Below, piece by piece: positions 34,316-43,234 of a DNA stretch of 64,000 nt (within the stretch, counting starts at the first letter, position 1; the number at the start of each line of letters is the position of its first letter). Location: positions 3,850 to 67,849 of the forward strand of contig KB910588.1 in NCBI GenBank assembly GCA_000383115.1, written 5' to 3'. Both the position numbers and the translations under genes were made by a program. The stretch comes from an alpha proteobacterium SCGC AAA015-N04. Lineage in GTDB: Bacteria > Pseudomonadota > Alphaproteobacteria > Puniceispirillales > Marisalimonadaceae. The notes below the pieces were generated by a model, which worked only from the letters and a program-made list of their open reading frames with translations, had not been told where the DNA came from and did no database searches.

Positions 34316-34438
34316 ATGACTTTTATATTTGGAATAATAATTGCTGCTCTAGTTTTTTTCTTTTCAAATGAAATTCAGGAAATTATGATCTCTACCGGTT
34401 TAAGAGATTATTTGGTAAATTGGCTTCAGTCTTGGTAA
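34316..34438 (+). CDS. Tiny membrane protein (40 aa)
   Basis: ATG at 34316 follows an SD-like AGGGGA with a 5-base gap. The first 18 residues are a membrane helix (Met-Thr-Phe-Ile-Phe-Gly-Ile-Ile), with a short charged tail that ends in Trp. It lies 92 bases upstream of the GMC oxidoreductase gene. Function unknown. Confidence 0.45.
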   Translation: MTFIFGIIIAALVFFFSNEIQEIMISTGLRDYLVNWLQSW

Positions 34439-34529
34439 TTAGATAACACTTTTCTAATTGTATAAAATTTAGCTTTAATTATTATAAACTAATAAATAAA
34501 ACTTAAATCTTCTAAATCGGATACCTTGA

Positions 34530-36170
34530 ATGGCAGATAATTTTGATTACATTATAGTTGGTGCAGGATCTTCTGGTTGCGTTTTGGCAAATAGGCTGAG
34601 CGCAAATCCTAAAAATTCAGTATGTGTATTGGAAGCAGGTCCACCTGACTGGAATCCATTTATACATATACCTGCAGGTTTTATGAAAACTCTTGTTAAT
34701 CCAAATGTAAATTGGTTATTTAAATCCGAACCTAGTTGGGGTACAGATGGGAGAGTAATAGACATTCCAAGAGGTAAAACATTAGGTGGATCAAGTTCGA
34801 TAAATGGTATGGTTTTCAATAGAGGACAAAACCTAGATTTTGATGTTTGGGCTCAAAAGGGTAATAAAGGTTGGAGTTATTCAGATTTACTTCCATATTT
34901 TAAAAAATATGAAAAAAGACTGGGTGAATTTGATGATGTTTATCGAGGAACACAAGGTGAATTGCCAATCACAGATCTTGAATATAGAGATCCCTTATGT
35001 GAAGCATTTATTAAAAGTGCTATAGAACAAGGTATTCCACTTAATAAAGATTATAATGGGAAATTGCAAGAAGGTGTTTCTTACGTACAACGTACTACTC
35101 GAGGTAGATTTAGAGTAAGTGCTGCTAAAGCATTTTTGAAACCAGCCAAGTCTAGAAAAAATCTTCAAATAATAACTAACGCATTCGTCACAAAAATTAA
35201 CTTTAATAATAAAACAGCGATCGGTGTTGAATATTTAATAGGAGGAAGAGGAGGAAAAAAGATTAACCTTATAGCAAATAAGGAAATAATACTGTCATCT
35301 GGTGTTATAAAATCTCCACATATTCTTCACATGTCAGGTGTTGGTCCTGTCGAAGATCTTAAAAAACTTGGAATAGATGTCATTCATGATCTTAAAGGTG
35401 TAGGAATGAACTTAAGAGACCATTTTGCTCCTAGATTAACAGCAAGAGCTAAAAATGTTGAAACGGTAAATGAAAAATCTAGAGGGTTTAAACTTCTAAA
35501 AGAAATTGGAAAATATATAATAGGTAAACAATCTATAGTAAATTTAAGTCCTACGTTAGTATATTGTTTTTGGCATTCTAATGAAGAAATAAGAAATCAT
35601 GATCTCCAAATGACTTTTACTCCAGCATCATATAAAGAAGGTGTTCAATCGACCTTAGATACAGAACCTGGATTTACGGTTACAGCGTGGCAACAAAGAC
35701 CTGAATCACTTGGTTGGATAAAATCAATAACAAATGACCCATTCGATGCTCCATTAATTCAACCTAATTACTTGGACGCCGAAGAAGATAAGAGGGTAGT
35801 TGTTGCGGGACTAAAACTATCTAGAAGACTAATGCATTCTAAAGCTCTTTCACATTACTTTGATTATGAAGTTTATCCTGGAATTGAAAAACAATCAGAT
35901 GAAGAATTACTGCAAGTTGCAAGAGAAAGAGGAACTACAACCTATCATCAGATGGGAACATGTAGAATGGGTCCAAAAAATGACCCAACTGCAGTTGTTG
36001 ATGATAATCTTAAAGTTTATGGTTTAAACAATCTTAGAGTTATCGACGCGTCTATTATGCCAACAATGTTATCTGCAAATTTACATTCTGGCGCCACATT
36101 AATAGGAGAAAAAGGTTCTGATTTAGTACTTGGTAAAGACCCAATTGATCCAATAGTTTTAAATTATTAA
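34530..36170 (+). CDS. GMC family FAD oxidoreductase, choline dehydrogenase-like
   Basis: A 546-residue flavoprotein. The FAD motif Gly-Ala-Gly-Ser-Ser-Gly is at 11-16, and the GMC signature Arg-Gly-Lys-Thr-Leu-Gly-Gly-Ser-Ser-Ser at 81-90. C-terminal Tyr-His-Gln-Met-Gly-Thr-Cys-Arg-Met-Gly and Leu-His-Ser-Gly-Ala-Thr carry the catalytic histidine pair. It oxidises a primary alcohol, passing electrons to the respiratory chain if like choline or alkanol dehydrogenases. No betaine aldehyde dehydrogenase is adjacent. The YghU-like GST gene follows after 25 bases. Confidence 0.9.
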   Translation: MADNFDYIIVGAGSSGCVLANRLSANPKNSVCVLEAGPPDWNPFIHIPAGFMKTLVNPNVNWLFKSEPSWGTDGRVIDIPRGKTLGGSSSINGMVFNRGQNLDFDVWAQKGNKGWSYSDLLPYFKKYEKRLGEFDDVYRGTQGELPITDLEYRDPLCEAFIKSAIEQGIPLNKDYNGKLQEGVSYVQRTTRGRFRVSAAKAFLKPAKSRKNLQIITNAFVTKINFNNKTAIGVEYLIGGRGGKKINLIANKEIILSSGVIKSPHILHMSGVGPVEDLKKLGIDVIHDLKGVGMNLRDHFAPRLTARAKNVETVNEKSRGFKLLKEIGKYIIGKQSIVNLSPTLVYCFWHSNEEIRNHDLQMTFTPASYKEGVQSTLDTEPGFTVTAWQQRPESLGWIKSITNDPFDAPLIQPNYLDAEEDKRVVVAGLKLSRRLMHSKALSHYFDYEVYPGIEKQSDEELLQVARERGTTTYHQMGTCRMGPKNDPTAVVDDNLKVYGLNNLRVIDASIMPTMLSANLHSGATLIGEKGSDLVLGKDPIDPIVLNY

Positions 36171-36195
36171 TTTAAATTTTATAAGAGGAAAAAAA

Positions 36196-37071
36196 GTGAC
36201 AAAATCAGAAAAATATGCACCTCCCAAAAAATGGGAGTGGGATAAAGAAAATGGTGGAAAATTCGCCAACATTAACAGGCCAATCTCAGGTAATACTCAT
36301 GTAAAAGATCTTCCAGTTGGTAAACATCCTTTTCAATTATATTCTCAAGGTACACCCAATGGTGTTAAAATAACCATTATGCTTGAAGAATTAATTGATT
36401 TAGGAATTAAGGAAGCAGAATATGATGCATGGTTAATTAGAATAGGAAATGGAGATCAGTTTAGTTCTGGTTTTGTAGAAATTAATCCTAATTCTAAAAT
36501 ACCTAGTCTTTTAGATAAATCTCTAGATCAGCCAGTAAGGATTTTTGAATCTGGGTCAATTTTATTATATTTAGCAGACAAATTTGATATTTTTATACCT
36601 ACAAAATTTGAAGATAGAACAGAATGTCTCAACTGGTTGTTTTGGCAAATGGCGAGTGCGCCTTATTTAGGAGGTGGCTTTGGCCATTTTTATGCTTATG
36701 CTCCAGAAAAATATGAATATCCAATAAATCGATTTGCTATGGAAGTTAAAAGACAATTAGATGTTTTAGATAAATTATTATCTGATAAAAATTTTATTTG
36801 TTGTGAAGAATATACCATAGCCGATATAGCCATTTGGCCATGGTATGGAGCCTTGGTATTAGGAAGGTTATATGACTCAGAAGAATTTTTGGATGTTAAA
36901 AAATATAAAAATGTATTGAAGTGGGCAAGAAAAATTAACGAGAGACAAGCTGTTAAAAGGGGGATTATGGTAAACAAAATCAAAGGAAAGTTATCATCTC
37001 AACTTCACGAACGACATAGTTCATCTGACTTTATTCATAAAACCCAAGATAAGTTAGAAAAATTATCGTAA
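36196..37071 (+). CDS. yghU: Glutathione S-transferase-like disulfide reductase, YghU family
   Basis: A 291-residue protein with the YghU arrangement. An N-terminal extension is followed by a thioredoxin-like domain with Pro-Phe-Gln-Leu-Tyr-Ser-Gln-Gly-Thr-Pro-Asn-Gly-Val-Lys, then an all-helical GST domain. YghU binds two glutathione molecules and has disulfide-bond reductase activity. It starts with GTG and has a strong SD (AGAGGAA). It is the second gene after the GMC oxidoreductase and converges with an SDR. Confidence 0.85.
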   Translation: MTKSEKYAPPKKWEWDKENGGKFANINRPISGNTHVKDLPVGKHPFQLYSQGTPNGVKITIMLEELIDLGIKEAEYDAWLIRIGNGDQFSSGFVEINPNSKIPSLLDKSLDQPVRIFESGSILLYLADKFDIFIPTKFEDRTECLNWLFWQMASAPYLGGGFGHFYAYAPEKYEYPINRFAMEVKRQLDVLDKLLSDKNFICCEEYTIADIAIWPWYGALVLGRLYDSEEFLDVKKYKNVLKWARKINERQAVKRGIMVNKIKGKLSSQLHERHSSSDFIHKTQDKLEKLS

Positions 37072-37076
37072 GTTAT

Positions 37077-37835
37077 TTATAATTTTTCAATCCCAAGATC
37101 TGCAATATATCTTCGATGCCATGTAGGGCTGATAGTTAATTCGTTAATACATACATGCTTAGGCATTTGACACAAAAATACTATAGTTTGACCTAAATCA
37201 TCTGGTTGAAGCATTTTACTTTTTTGTTCGCTAGAGAGCTTTTTTGGACGTTTGTCTAATATAGCTGTTGCAACTTCTCCTGGACACAATGCAGTAGCCC
37301 TAATACCGAGATTACAATATTTCATATTGATAGTTTCTGTCATAGCATTTAATGCATGTTTAGAAGAGGTATAAGACACACCTGACAATAAACTTACATG
37401 ATTCCCAGACCACGAAGATACGTTAATAATTAATCCATCCTTCTTTTCTTTCATAAGAGGTATGACTGCCTTACAGCAGTAAAATAAACCATTAATATTT
37501 GTTTGTATTACCTGATCCCACTCATTCTCATCTATATTGTCCCAGTCTCTTTTTAAAATATTTATTCCTGCACAATTTACTAAAATATCTACATGTCCAA
37601 TTTCTTTTTTTATTTCGTAAATAATAGCTTTAACATCTGATTTTTTAGAAACATCTACGGGTTTAACTATAGTGTTAGTTTTACATCTCTCTTGAGTATC
37701 TTGTAGAGAGTTTCTATTTCTACCTGACAAAATTACATTCATACCAAGTTTAGATAATTTTATAGCTGCATCTTGTCCAATTCCTGATCCTGCGCCTGTT
37801 ATCCAGACTACTTTTTTTTCTAAATTTCTTATCAT
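37077..37835 (-). CDS. Short-chain dehydrogenase/reductase
   Basis: This 252-residue SDR has Thr-Gly-Ala-Gly-Ser-Gly-Ile-Gly at 13-20, Asn-Cys-Ala-Gly at 87-90, and Tyr155-Thr-Ser-Ser-Lys159. The C-terminal Asn-Glu-Leu-Thr-Ile-Ser-Pro-Thr differs from the common dinucleotide-binding Asp-Gly-Gly ending and resembles the YdfG-like group (which reduces hydroxy-acid semialdehydes). It is downstream of another SDR in the same direction with a 34-base gap. Confidence 0.82.
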   Translation of the reverse strand: MIRNLEKKVVWITGAGSGIGQDAAIKLSKLGMNVILSGRNRNSLQDTQERCKTNTIVKPVDVSKKSDVKAIIYEIKKEIGHVDILVNCAGINILKRDWDNIDENEWDQVIQTNINGLFYCCKAVIPLMKEKKDGLIINVSSWSGNHVSLLSGVSYTSSKHALNAMTETINMKYCNLGIRATALCPGEVATAILDKRPKKLSSEQKSKMLQPDDLGQTIVFLCQMPKHVCINELTISPTWHRRYIADLGIEKL

Positions 37836-37869
37836 TTATTTTGCCTTAATATATTGTGTGTAATTAAAT

Positions 37870-38673
37870 TCACTGTGCTGTTAAGCCACCATCAACAACA
37901 AGACTCGAGCCTGTCATGAAACTTGAAGCGTCTGAGGATAAGAATAAAATTGTTTTAGCAACTTCATCAGCCGTTCCAAGACGACCAATAGGTGTTTGAT
38001 TAATGCCAGCTGAAATAGACTCTTCTGTTGTCATCTCTGGGTTTTGACTAATTCTTGCTTTATATACTTGTGTTCCCATGTCAGTTTCTATAATACCTGG
38101 ATGGACTTGATTAATTCTGATTGGAAATTTATTTTTTCCAAAATATATTGCCATTGATTTTGTGAAAGTAGTTATACCACCTTTTGTCATTGAATATAAT
38201 GGGTCAAGTTGAGAACCAACAAGACCAGCTACAGAACTAAGATTAATTATAGTGCTTCCAAATTTTGTTTTTTTCCCTGCCTCAGTCAAAAAAGGTACTA
38301 AATATTTAATACCAAGAAATACACCAGTTAAATTAATAGATATAAGTCTCTGATATTCTTCTAGCGATACATTATCAATATCTTTACCAATCCAAATACC
38401 CGCATTATTTACTAAAATGTCTATAAGAATTTTCTTATTTTTTAAAAAATTAGAAAATTCAATCCATGAATTATCGTCTGCAACATCTATTTGATAAAAA
38501 CTTACTTCAACATTTAATTTAGCAATTTCTTTCTCGGTCTCTTGTCCCTCGTCTTTATTGATATCTAATATATGTATATTCGCTCCAGCATTAGCTAAGG
38601 CTAGACAAACGCTTTTACCAATGCCTTTAGCACCACCTGTAACTATCGCGTTTTTACCTCTTAAATTTTTCAA
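37870..38673 (-). CDS. Short-chain dehydrogenase/reductase (FabG-like)
   Basis: A 267-residue classical SDR: Thr-Gly-Gly-Ala-Lys-Gly-Ile-Gly at 12-19, Asn-Asn-Ala-Gly at 89-92, Ser146/147, Tyr160-Ser-Met-Thr-Lys164, and a closing Asp-Gly-Gly. Asp37 after the second beta strand suggests NAD(H) over NADP(H). It resembles cyclohexanol, 3-hydroxysteroid or 3-oxoacyl dehydrogenases; the substrate is unknown. Confidence 0.83.
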   Translation of the reverse strand: MKNLRGKNAIVTGGAKGIGKSVCLALANAGANIHILDINKDEGQETEKEIAKLNVEVSFYQIDVADDNSWIEFSNFLKNKKILIDILVNNAGIWIGKDIDNVSLEEYQRLISINLTGVFLGIKYLVPFLTEAGKKTKFGSTIINLSSVAGLVGSQLDPLYSMTKGGITTFTKSMAIYFGKNKFPIRINQVHPGIIETDMGTQVYKARISQNPEMTTEESISAGINQTPIGRLGTADEVAKTILFLSSDASSFMTGSSLVVDGGLTAQ

Positions 38674-38874
38674 TTTAATTCCTTTATAAAAATTTTATTT
38701 TTAAAATAAGAAATTTCTTAATATATCTTATAAGTTTATATAATTTAAAAAATTTTAAAATCTTATTTTATTTTTTATAATTAACCATAATTATAATTTT
38801 TTTTATTATCAAATATACGCATTAATAATATATATTTAGTATATAATTTGTTTGTTAAACTTTGAGTGTGTTTC

Positions 38875-39489
38875 ATGAGTTCTCATAAATTAGAAGTGTT
38901 CACTGATTATGTATGTCCTTGGTGTTACCTTGGTGATTCAAGGGTTAAAAAATTAACCAATATATTTGACATAGAGATCGAAATAATTCATTTTCCTTTA
39001 CACCCTGATACCCCAAAAGAAGGTAAATCCTTAATAGATCTTTTTGGTACCAATCAAGAAGATATTGATAAAAAAAATCAAAATATGAAAATTTTGATGT
39101 CCAATGAAAGTCTTCCTTATAGCAATAGAACTCATACTTTTAACAGTAGATTAGCGCAAGAAATAGGCTCGTGGGCTCAATCTTTAGACATTAAAACATC
39201 AATTCATGATAATTTCTTTGAAGCTTATTTTGTAAAGGGATTAAATATAGGTTTGAAAAAAGTAATATTGGAAATTGTAGCAAAATCAGGATTAGATAAA
39301 AATGAGGCAAATGATATAATAAACAATCGAACATTTAAAAATTCAGTTGATAAAGACTGGGAAAAATCTAGAACTTATGGTGTCACTGGAGTTCCTACTT
39401 ATGTATATAATAATCATAGTATTGTTGGTGCTCAACCGATTGAAAATCTAGTCAAATTTTTAAATCATTTTGGTGTTCCCAAATTATAA
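38875..39489 (+). CDS. DsbA-family oxidoreductase, FrnE-like
   Basis: I chose ATG 38875 (204 residues). An upstream GTG at 38866 adds three unconserved residues. The active site is Cys14-Pro-Trp-Cys17 right after the first strand, and the cis-proline loop is Thr-Gly-Val-Pro-Thr-Tyr. It has no signal peptide, so it is a cytosolic FrnE / 2-hydroxychromene-2-carboxylate-isomerase-like thiol-disulfide protein. The next gene follows after 13 bases. Confidence 0.85.
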   Translation: MSSHKLEVFTDYVCPWCYLGDSRVKKLTNIFDIEIEIIHFPLHPDTPKEGKSLIDLFGTNQEDIDKKNQNMKILMSNESLPYSNRTHTFNSRLAQEIGSWAQSLDIKTSIHDNFFEAYFVKGLNIGLKKVILEIVAKSGLDKNEANDIINNRTFKNSVDKDWEKSRTYGVTGVPTYVYNNHSIVGAQPIENLVKFLNHFGVPKL

Positions 39490-39502
39490 ATATGATTTGA
39501 AT

Positions 39503-39967
39503 ATGATGAAAAAAAACATTTTATTTATTCACCATTCTCCATCTAGAAATACCAAAAAATTATCTAAACTTGTTGAAAATAAGATTAGTACCTTAAGTCC
39601 AAATATAAATTTGAAAACGTCAAATTTGATTGATACAAATTCATCCTCTTTTAGAGAAATTGATGGCCTAATAATTGGAACTATCGAAAACTTTGGATAC
39701 ATGTCAGGTTTAACAAAAGATTTTTTTGATAGATGTTATGATGATTTAAAAGACAAAACAGAAGGACTTCCGATTATTTATTATGTTAGAGCAGGATTGG
39801 ATGGGGAAGGTTGTAAAGTTGCATTAAATAAAATTTTAATTGGTTTACGATGGAGACAAGTTTTACCACCTTTAATACTCAAGGGTTCTTGGCAAAAAGA
39901 TTATTTGAAACAATTAGAAAAATTTGTTTTAACTTTTACCAGTGGGATCGAATTAGGCATTTATTAA
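39503..39967 (+). CDS. Flavodoxin-like / NADPH-dependent FMN reductase family protein
   Basis: With the ATG at 39503 (next to another ATG at 39506) the protein has 154 residues and begins Lys-Lys-Asn-Ile-Leu-Phe-Ile-His-His-Ser-Pro-Ser. That is the flavodoxin phosphate loop (Ser-x-x-x-Asn-Thr-x-Lys). Ile-Gly-Thr-Ile-Glu-Asn-Phe-Gly-Tyr-Met-Ser-Gly forms the second flavin loop. A start at 39470 lies inside the preceding gene and adds no conserved residues. Electron partner unknown. Confidence 0.75.
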   Translation: MMKKNILFIHHSPSRNTKKLSKLVENKISTLSPNINLKTSNLIDTNSSSFREIDGLIIGTIENFGYMSGLTKDFFDRCYDDLKDKTEGLPIIYYVRAGLDGEGCKVALNKILIGLRWRQVLPPLILKGSWQKDYLKQLEKFVLTFTSGIELGIY

Positions 39968-40821
39968 TTATTTGGAAATTTTGGAATATTTTTTAATCCA
40001 TTCAAAAGAGCATTTTGAAAAGTAACCATTGCTTTGTCTGAGCTAGAATTTGAATCAGCCAATCCATCTAAAAAACTTCTTACATCCTTTTCTAAAATTG
40101 CAATTGTATTATCTGTCTCATAGTTTTCTTTAGCCCAATCTATATTTTCTAAATTTTCACTGAACCAAGTTTGACCAGAAGAACTATTTAAAATTTTTAG
40201 CAATTGATCAGTTGTGATGTTTAAATTTTTAGCCTCAGATAGGACATGTCTTACTGCTACAACTGAACAAGATGCTACAAAATTATTTAAAACTTTAACA
40301 GACATCCCAGAACCAAATTCTCCAATATGATAAATTTTATCACCTAAAATATTTAAAATTGGTAAAATTTTTTCAAACTCATTTACCTTAGATCCAACCA
40401 TAAAAGTTAGTGATGCATCTTTTGCTCTCATTGGAGCTCCTGACATTGGCGCTTCTATCATTGTAATATTATCAGGCGATTGTAGAAAAAATTTTTTTAA
40501 AAACGCGGGAGATAATGTTGAACATATTATAAATGTTTTAGGAGTATTTAATTTAAAAAGTCCATTATGGCCTTCACAAAGTTCCAATGTCTGATCTATA
40601 TCTCTAACTGCACTTAAAATAATGTCTGATTTATCAAAAAACTCTGTTTTTGATGAGATAAATTTATTTTTTAAATTAGGAAAATTATCTTTTGATTTTA
40701 TATCGTATCCAAAAGCTTTGATTTTATTTTTTAAAAGAACTTCTAACATAGGTAGTCCCATAGTTCCACATCCTGCAATTCCGATATTTAATTTTAGAAT
40801 TTCGTTCATATTTATCCTCAA
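39964..40821 (-). CDS. Beta-hydroxyacid dehydrogenase (3-hydroxyisobutyrate dehydrogenase family)
   Basis: A 285-residue NAD(P)-dependent enzyme. The Rossmann motif is Gly-Ile-Ala-Gly-Cys-Gly-Thr-Met-Gly, the substrate motif Met-Ser-Gly-Ala-Pro, and the catalytic lysine lies in Val-Lys-Val-Leu-Asn-Asn. It oxidises 3-hydroxyisobutyrate, tartronate semialdehyde-type or related hydroxyacids. Its tail overlaps the flavodoxin-like gene by 4 bases and it is divergent from the MaoC-like gene. Confidence 0.83.
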   Translation of the reverse strand: MRINMNEILKLNIGIAGCGTMGLPMLEVLLKNKIKAFGYDIKSKDNFPNLKNKFISSKTEFFDKSDIILSAVRDIDQTLELCEGHNGLFKLNTPKTFIICSTLSPAFLKKFFLQSPDNITMIEAPMSGAPMRAKDASLTFMVGSKVNEFEKILPILNILGDKIYHIGEFGSGMSVKVLNNFVASCSVVAVRHVLSEAKNLNITTDQLLKILNSSSGQTWFSENLENIDWAKENYETDNTIAILEKDVRSFLDGLADSNSSSDKAMVTFQNALLNGLKNIPKFPNN

Positions 40822-40905
40822 TTATTTGATACAGTTAACTTGTTTTAGATTATAATTTTCAATATATTAAATAAAATTTATTTATAATCACAAAAAGAAA
40901 TCATA

Positions 40906-41754
40906 ATGAAAGTTAATTTGAACGAACTAAAATCTTGGATTGCCAATGAAGAGACTACACTTGACGAAGTAACAAAATCGTTGGAAACCAGGTTTAGAGC
41001 AACGCTTGATATTGATCCTGGTAATCCTGAAAATGGTGAAATAGCCTCATCTGGTATTCATTGGGCACTAGGGCCAGCTGTAGTTAAATCCTCTTTACTT
41101 GGAAAAGATTCTCATCCAAAAAAGGGAGATTTTTTACCTCCTGTCCCCCTCCCTAGAAGAATGTGGGCTGGATGTCGAACACATTTTTTTCATTCATTGA
41201 AAATAGGGGATAAAGTAAAAAAAATATCTAAGGTGGTGGATATCAATTTAAAAAATGGGAAGTCTGGTATGTTATGTTTTGTAACAGCAAAATATCAGTT
41301 TCTTGTAAAAGATAAGTTAATGATCGAAGAAGAGCATGATCTTGTGTACAGAGATATAGAAAAAACAAAAAATAATATGATTATTAAAAATGATTTACCA
41401 TTTGAAAAGGCGGATTACGAAGAAAAAATTTTTACACATCCAACAATGTTATTCAGATATTCAGCAATTACATTTAATGGTCATAGAATTCATTATGATT
41501 ACCCTTATTCGACTGAAGAAGAAGGATATAAAGATTTAGTATTTCATGGACCACTTCAAGCAACTCTTATGCTAAGAGCTGCAGAAAAATATAAAAAAGC
41601 AAAAGCTCATTTTTTCTCACATAGAGGCGTTGCACCTGTATATGCAAATGATAATTTATTTATCAACATTGTTAATAATGAAAATGGTAATCTGAATTGC
41701 TTTACAAGTACAAAAGATACAGGCATGACAATGAAGGGTGAGGCAAAGTTTTAA
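40906..41754 (+). CDS. MaoC-like hydratase/dehydratase, mesaconyl-C4-CoA hydratase-like
   Basis: A 282-residue double hot-dog protein of the FAS1-like dehydratase / HTD2 group. An N-terminal degenerate half has Met-Trp-Ala-Gly, and a C-terminal half has Thr-Phe-Asn-Gly-His-Arg-Ile-His-Tyr-Asp followed by Val-Phe-His-Gly-Pro-Leu. The closest functional relatives are mesaconyl-C4-CoA hydratase and itaconyl-CoA hydratase. The CaiB-type CoA transferase and CitE-like lyase in the window would fit such CoA-ester chemistry, but they are far apart. Confidence 0.8.
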   Translation: MKVNLNELKSWIANEETTLDEVTKSLETRFRATLDIDPGNPENGEIASSGIHWALGPAVVKSSLLGKDSHPKKGDFLPPVPLPRRMWAGCRTHFFHSLKIGDKVKKISKVVDINLKNGKSGMLCFVTAKYQFLVKDKLMIEEEHDLVYRDIEKTKNNMIIKNDLPFEKADYEEKIFTHPTMLFRYSAITFNGHRIHYDYPYSTEEEGYKDLVFHGPLQATLMLRAAEKYKKAKAHFFSHRGVAPVYANDNLFINIVNNENGNLNCFTSTKDTGMTMKGEAKF

Positions 41755-41777
41755 ATAATTTTTTTTCTGGAGATTAT

Positions 41778-43136
41778 ATGTCAGATTTTGATTATGACCT
41801 TATTGTAATTGGTGCTGGTTCAGGTGGGACAAGAACTGCTAGAATTTCAGCATCTTATGGAGCAAAAACTCTTGTCATTGAAGGAGATAGAGCAGGTGGC
41901 ACTTGTGTTTTAAGAGGCTGTGTACCAAAAAAATTACTAGTATATGCATCTCAATTTTCAGAACAAGTATCAGATGCAGAAGGTTTTGGTTGGCAAATTG
42001 ATAACTTTAATAGCAACTGGAATGACTTAATTATAAAAAAAAATAAAGAATTAGATAGACTTCACGAAATTTATGTAAAATTAATTAAAAATTCTGGTTG
42101 TGAACTGATTACAGGTTGGGGGAAGATTGTTGGACCTAATACTGTTTCAATAACAAAAAGTAATAACGAGATCATTGAGTTATCATCAAAAAAAATAATG
42201 ATTGCAGTAGGAGGTGAATCTTCTTTTCCAAGTTTTGATGGTAATCATTTTATGATTAATTCAGATAAAGCTCTAGATTTGAGTGAACTTCCTAAATCGA
42301 TTGTTATATATGGTTCAGGTTATATTGCTGTTGAGTTTGCAGGCATATTTAACGGTTTTGGAGTTGATACTCACCTTGTTTTTAGAGCTGATATGGCTTT
42401 AAGAGGTTTTGATAAAGATATAAGACAGTTTTTGATGACATCTATGAAGCAAAAGGGAATAACAATTCATAATGAAGTTACAATCTCAAAAATTGAAAAG
42501 AATAACATAAACTATAGTGTTAAATTATCAAACGGAAAGAAAATTGAAGTTGAAACTGTTATGGGTGCGACTGGCAGATTGCCAAACGTGTTAAATCTTG
42601 GATTAAATGAGGTTGGTGTAAAAACAGGAAGTCGTGGTGAAATAATAGTAAATAAACATAGCCAAACAAATATTAAATCGATATTTGCAATTGGTGATGT
42701 AACAGACAAAATTACATTGACTCCTGTAGCTATTGCAGAAGGACATAGTTTTGCAGATAGAGAATTTGGGGGATTGAAAAGATTCATTTCTTATGAAAAT
42801 GTTCCTAGTGCTGTATTTAGTCAACCATCCATTGCAGTTGTAGGTCTAAGTTTTGATGAAGCTATAAACAATGGTATAAATGCAAAAGAGTATAAAAGTG
42901 AATTCAGAGCTTTAAAAAATACAATATCTGGAAATCTTGAAAGAACTCTGATGAAACTAGTTGTTAACGAAAAAACTCAAAAAGTTGTTGGAGCTCATAT
43001 GATTGGGCCAGATTCTGCAGAAATAATTCAAGGAATTGCAATAGCAATTAAAGCAGGAGCATTGAAGTCTGATTTTGACAATACTATAGGCATCCATCCC
43101 TCGTCTGCTGAAGAGTTTGTAACTATGAGATCTTAG
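41778..43136 (+). CDS. gor: Glutathione-disulfide reductase
   Basis: A 452-residue pyridine nucleotide-disulfide oxidoreductase. The FAD motif Gly-Ala-Gly-Ser-Gly-Gly is at 12-17, and the redox-active disulfide is Cys43-x4-Cys48 in Gly-Gly-Thr-Cys-Val-Leu-Arg-Gly-Cys-Val. A second GxGxxA-type motif for NADPH lies mid-protein and His-Pro-Ser-Ser-Ala-Glu-Glu near the C-terminus carries the proton-relay His. It keeps glutathione reduced, supporting the YghU and Grx proteins in this window. Confidence 0.92.
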   Translation: MSDFDYDLIVIGAGSGGTRTARISASYGAKTLVIEGDRAGGTCVLRGCVPKKLLVYASQFSEQVSDAEGFGWQIDNFNSNWNDLIIKKNKELDRLHEIYVKLIKNSGCELITGWGKIVGPNTVSITKSNNEIIELSSKKIMIAVGGESSFPSFDGNHFMINSDKALDLSELPKSIVIYGSGYIAVEFAGIFNGFGVDTHLVFRADMALRGFDKDIRQFLMTSMKQKGITIHNEVTISKIEKNNINYSVKLSNGKKIEVETVMGATGRLPNVLNLGLNEVGVKTGSRGEIIVNKHSQTNIKSIFAIGDVTDKITLTPVAIAEGHSFADREFGGLKRFISYENVPSAVFSQPSIAVVGLSFDEAINNGINAKEYKSEFRALKNTISGNLERTLMKLVVNEKTQKVVGAHMIGPDSAEIIQGIAIAIKAGALKSDFDNTIGIHPSSAEEFVTMRS

Positions 43137-43234
43137 TGATAAACTTAACTCATAATTTGAAGAAAAAGTTAAATTCTGTTATGTGAAGATTGTTAATAAA
43201 ATTTTATATTGATTTTGTTTTTAAAGGAAAAGTC

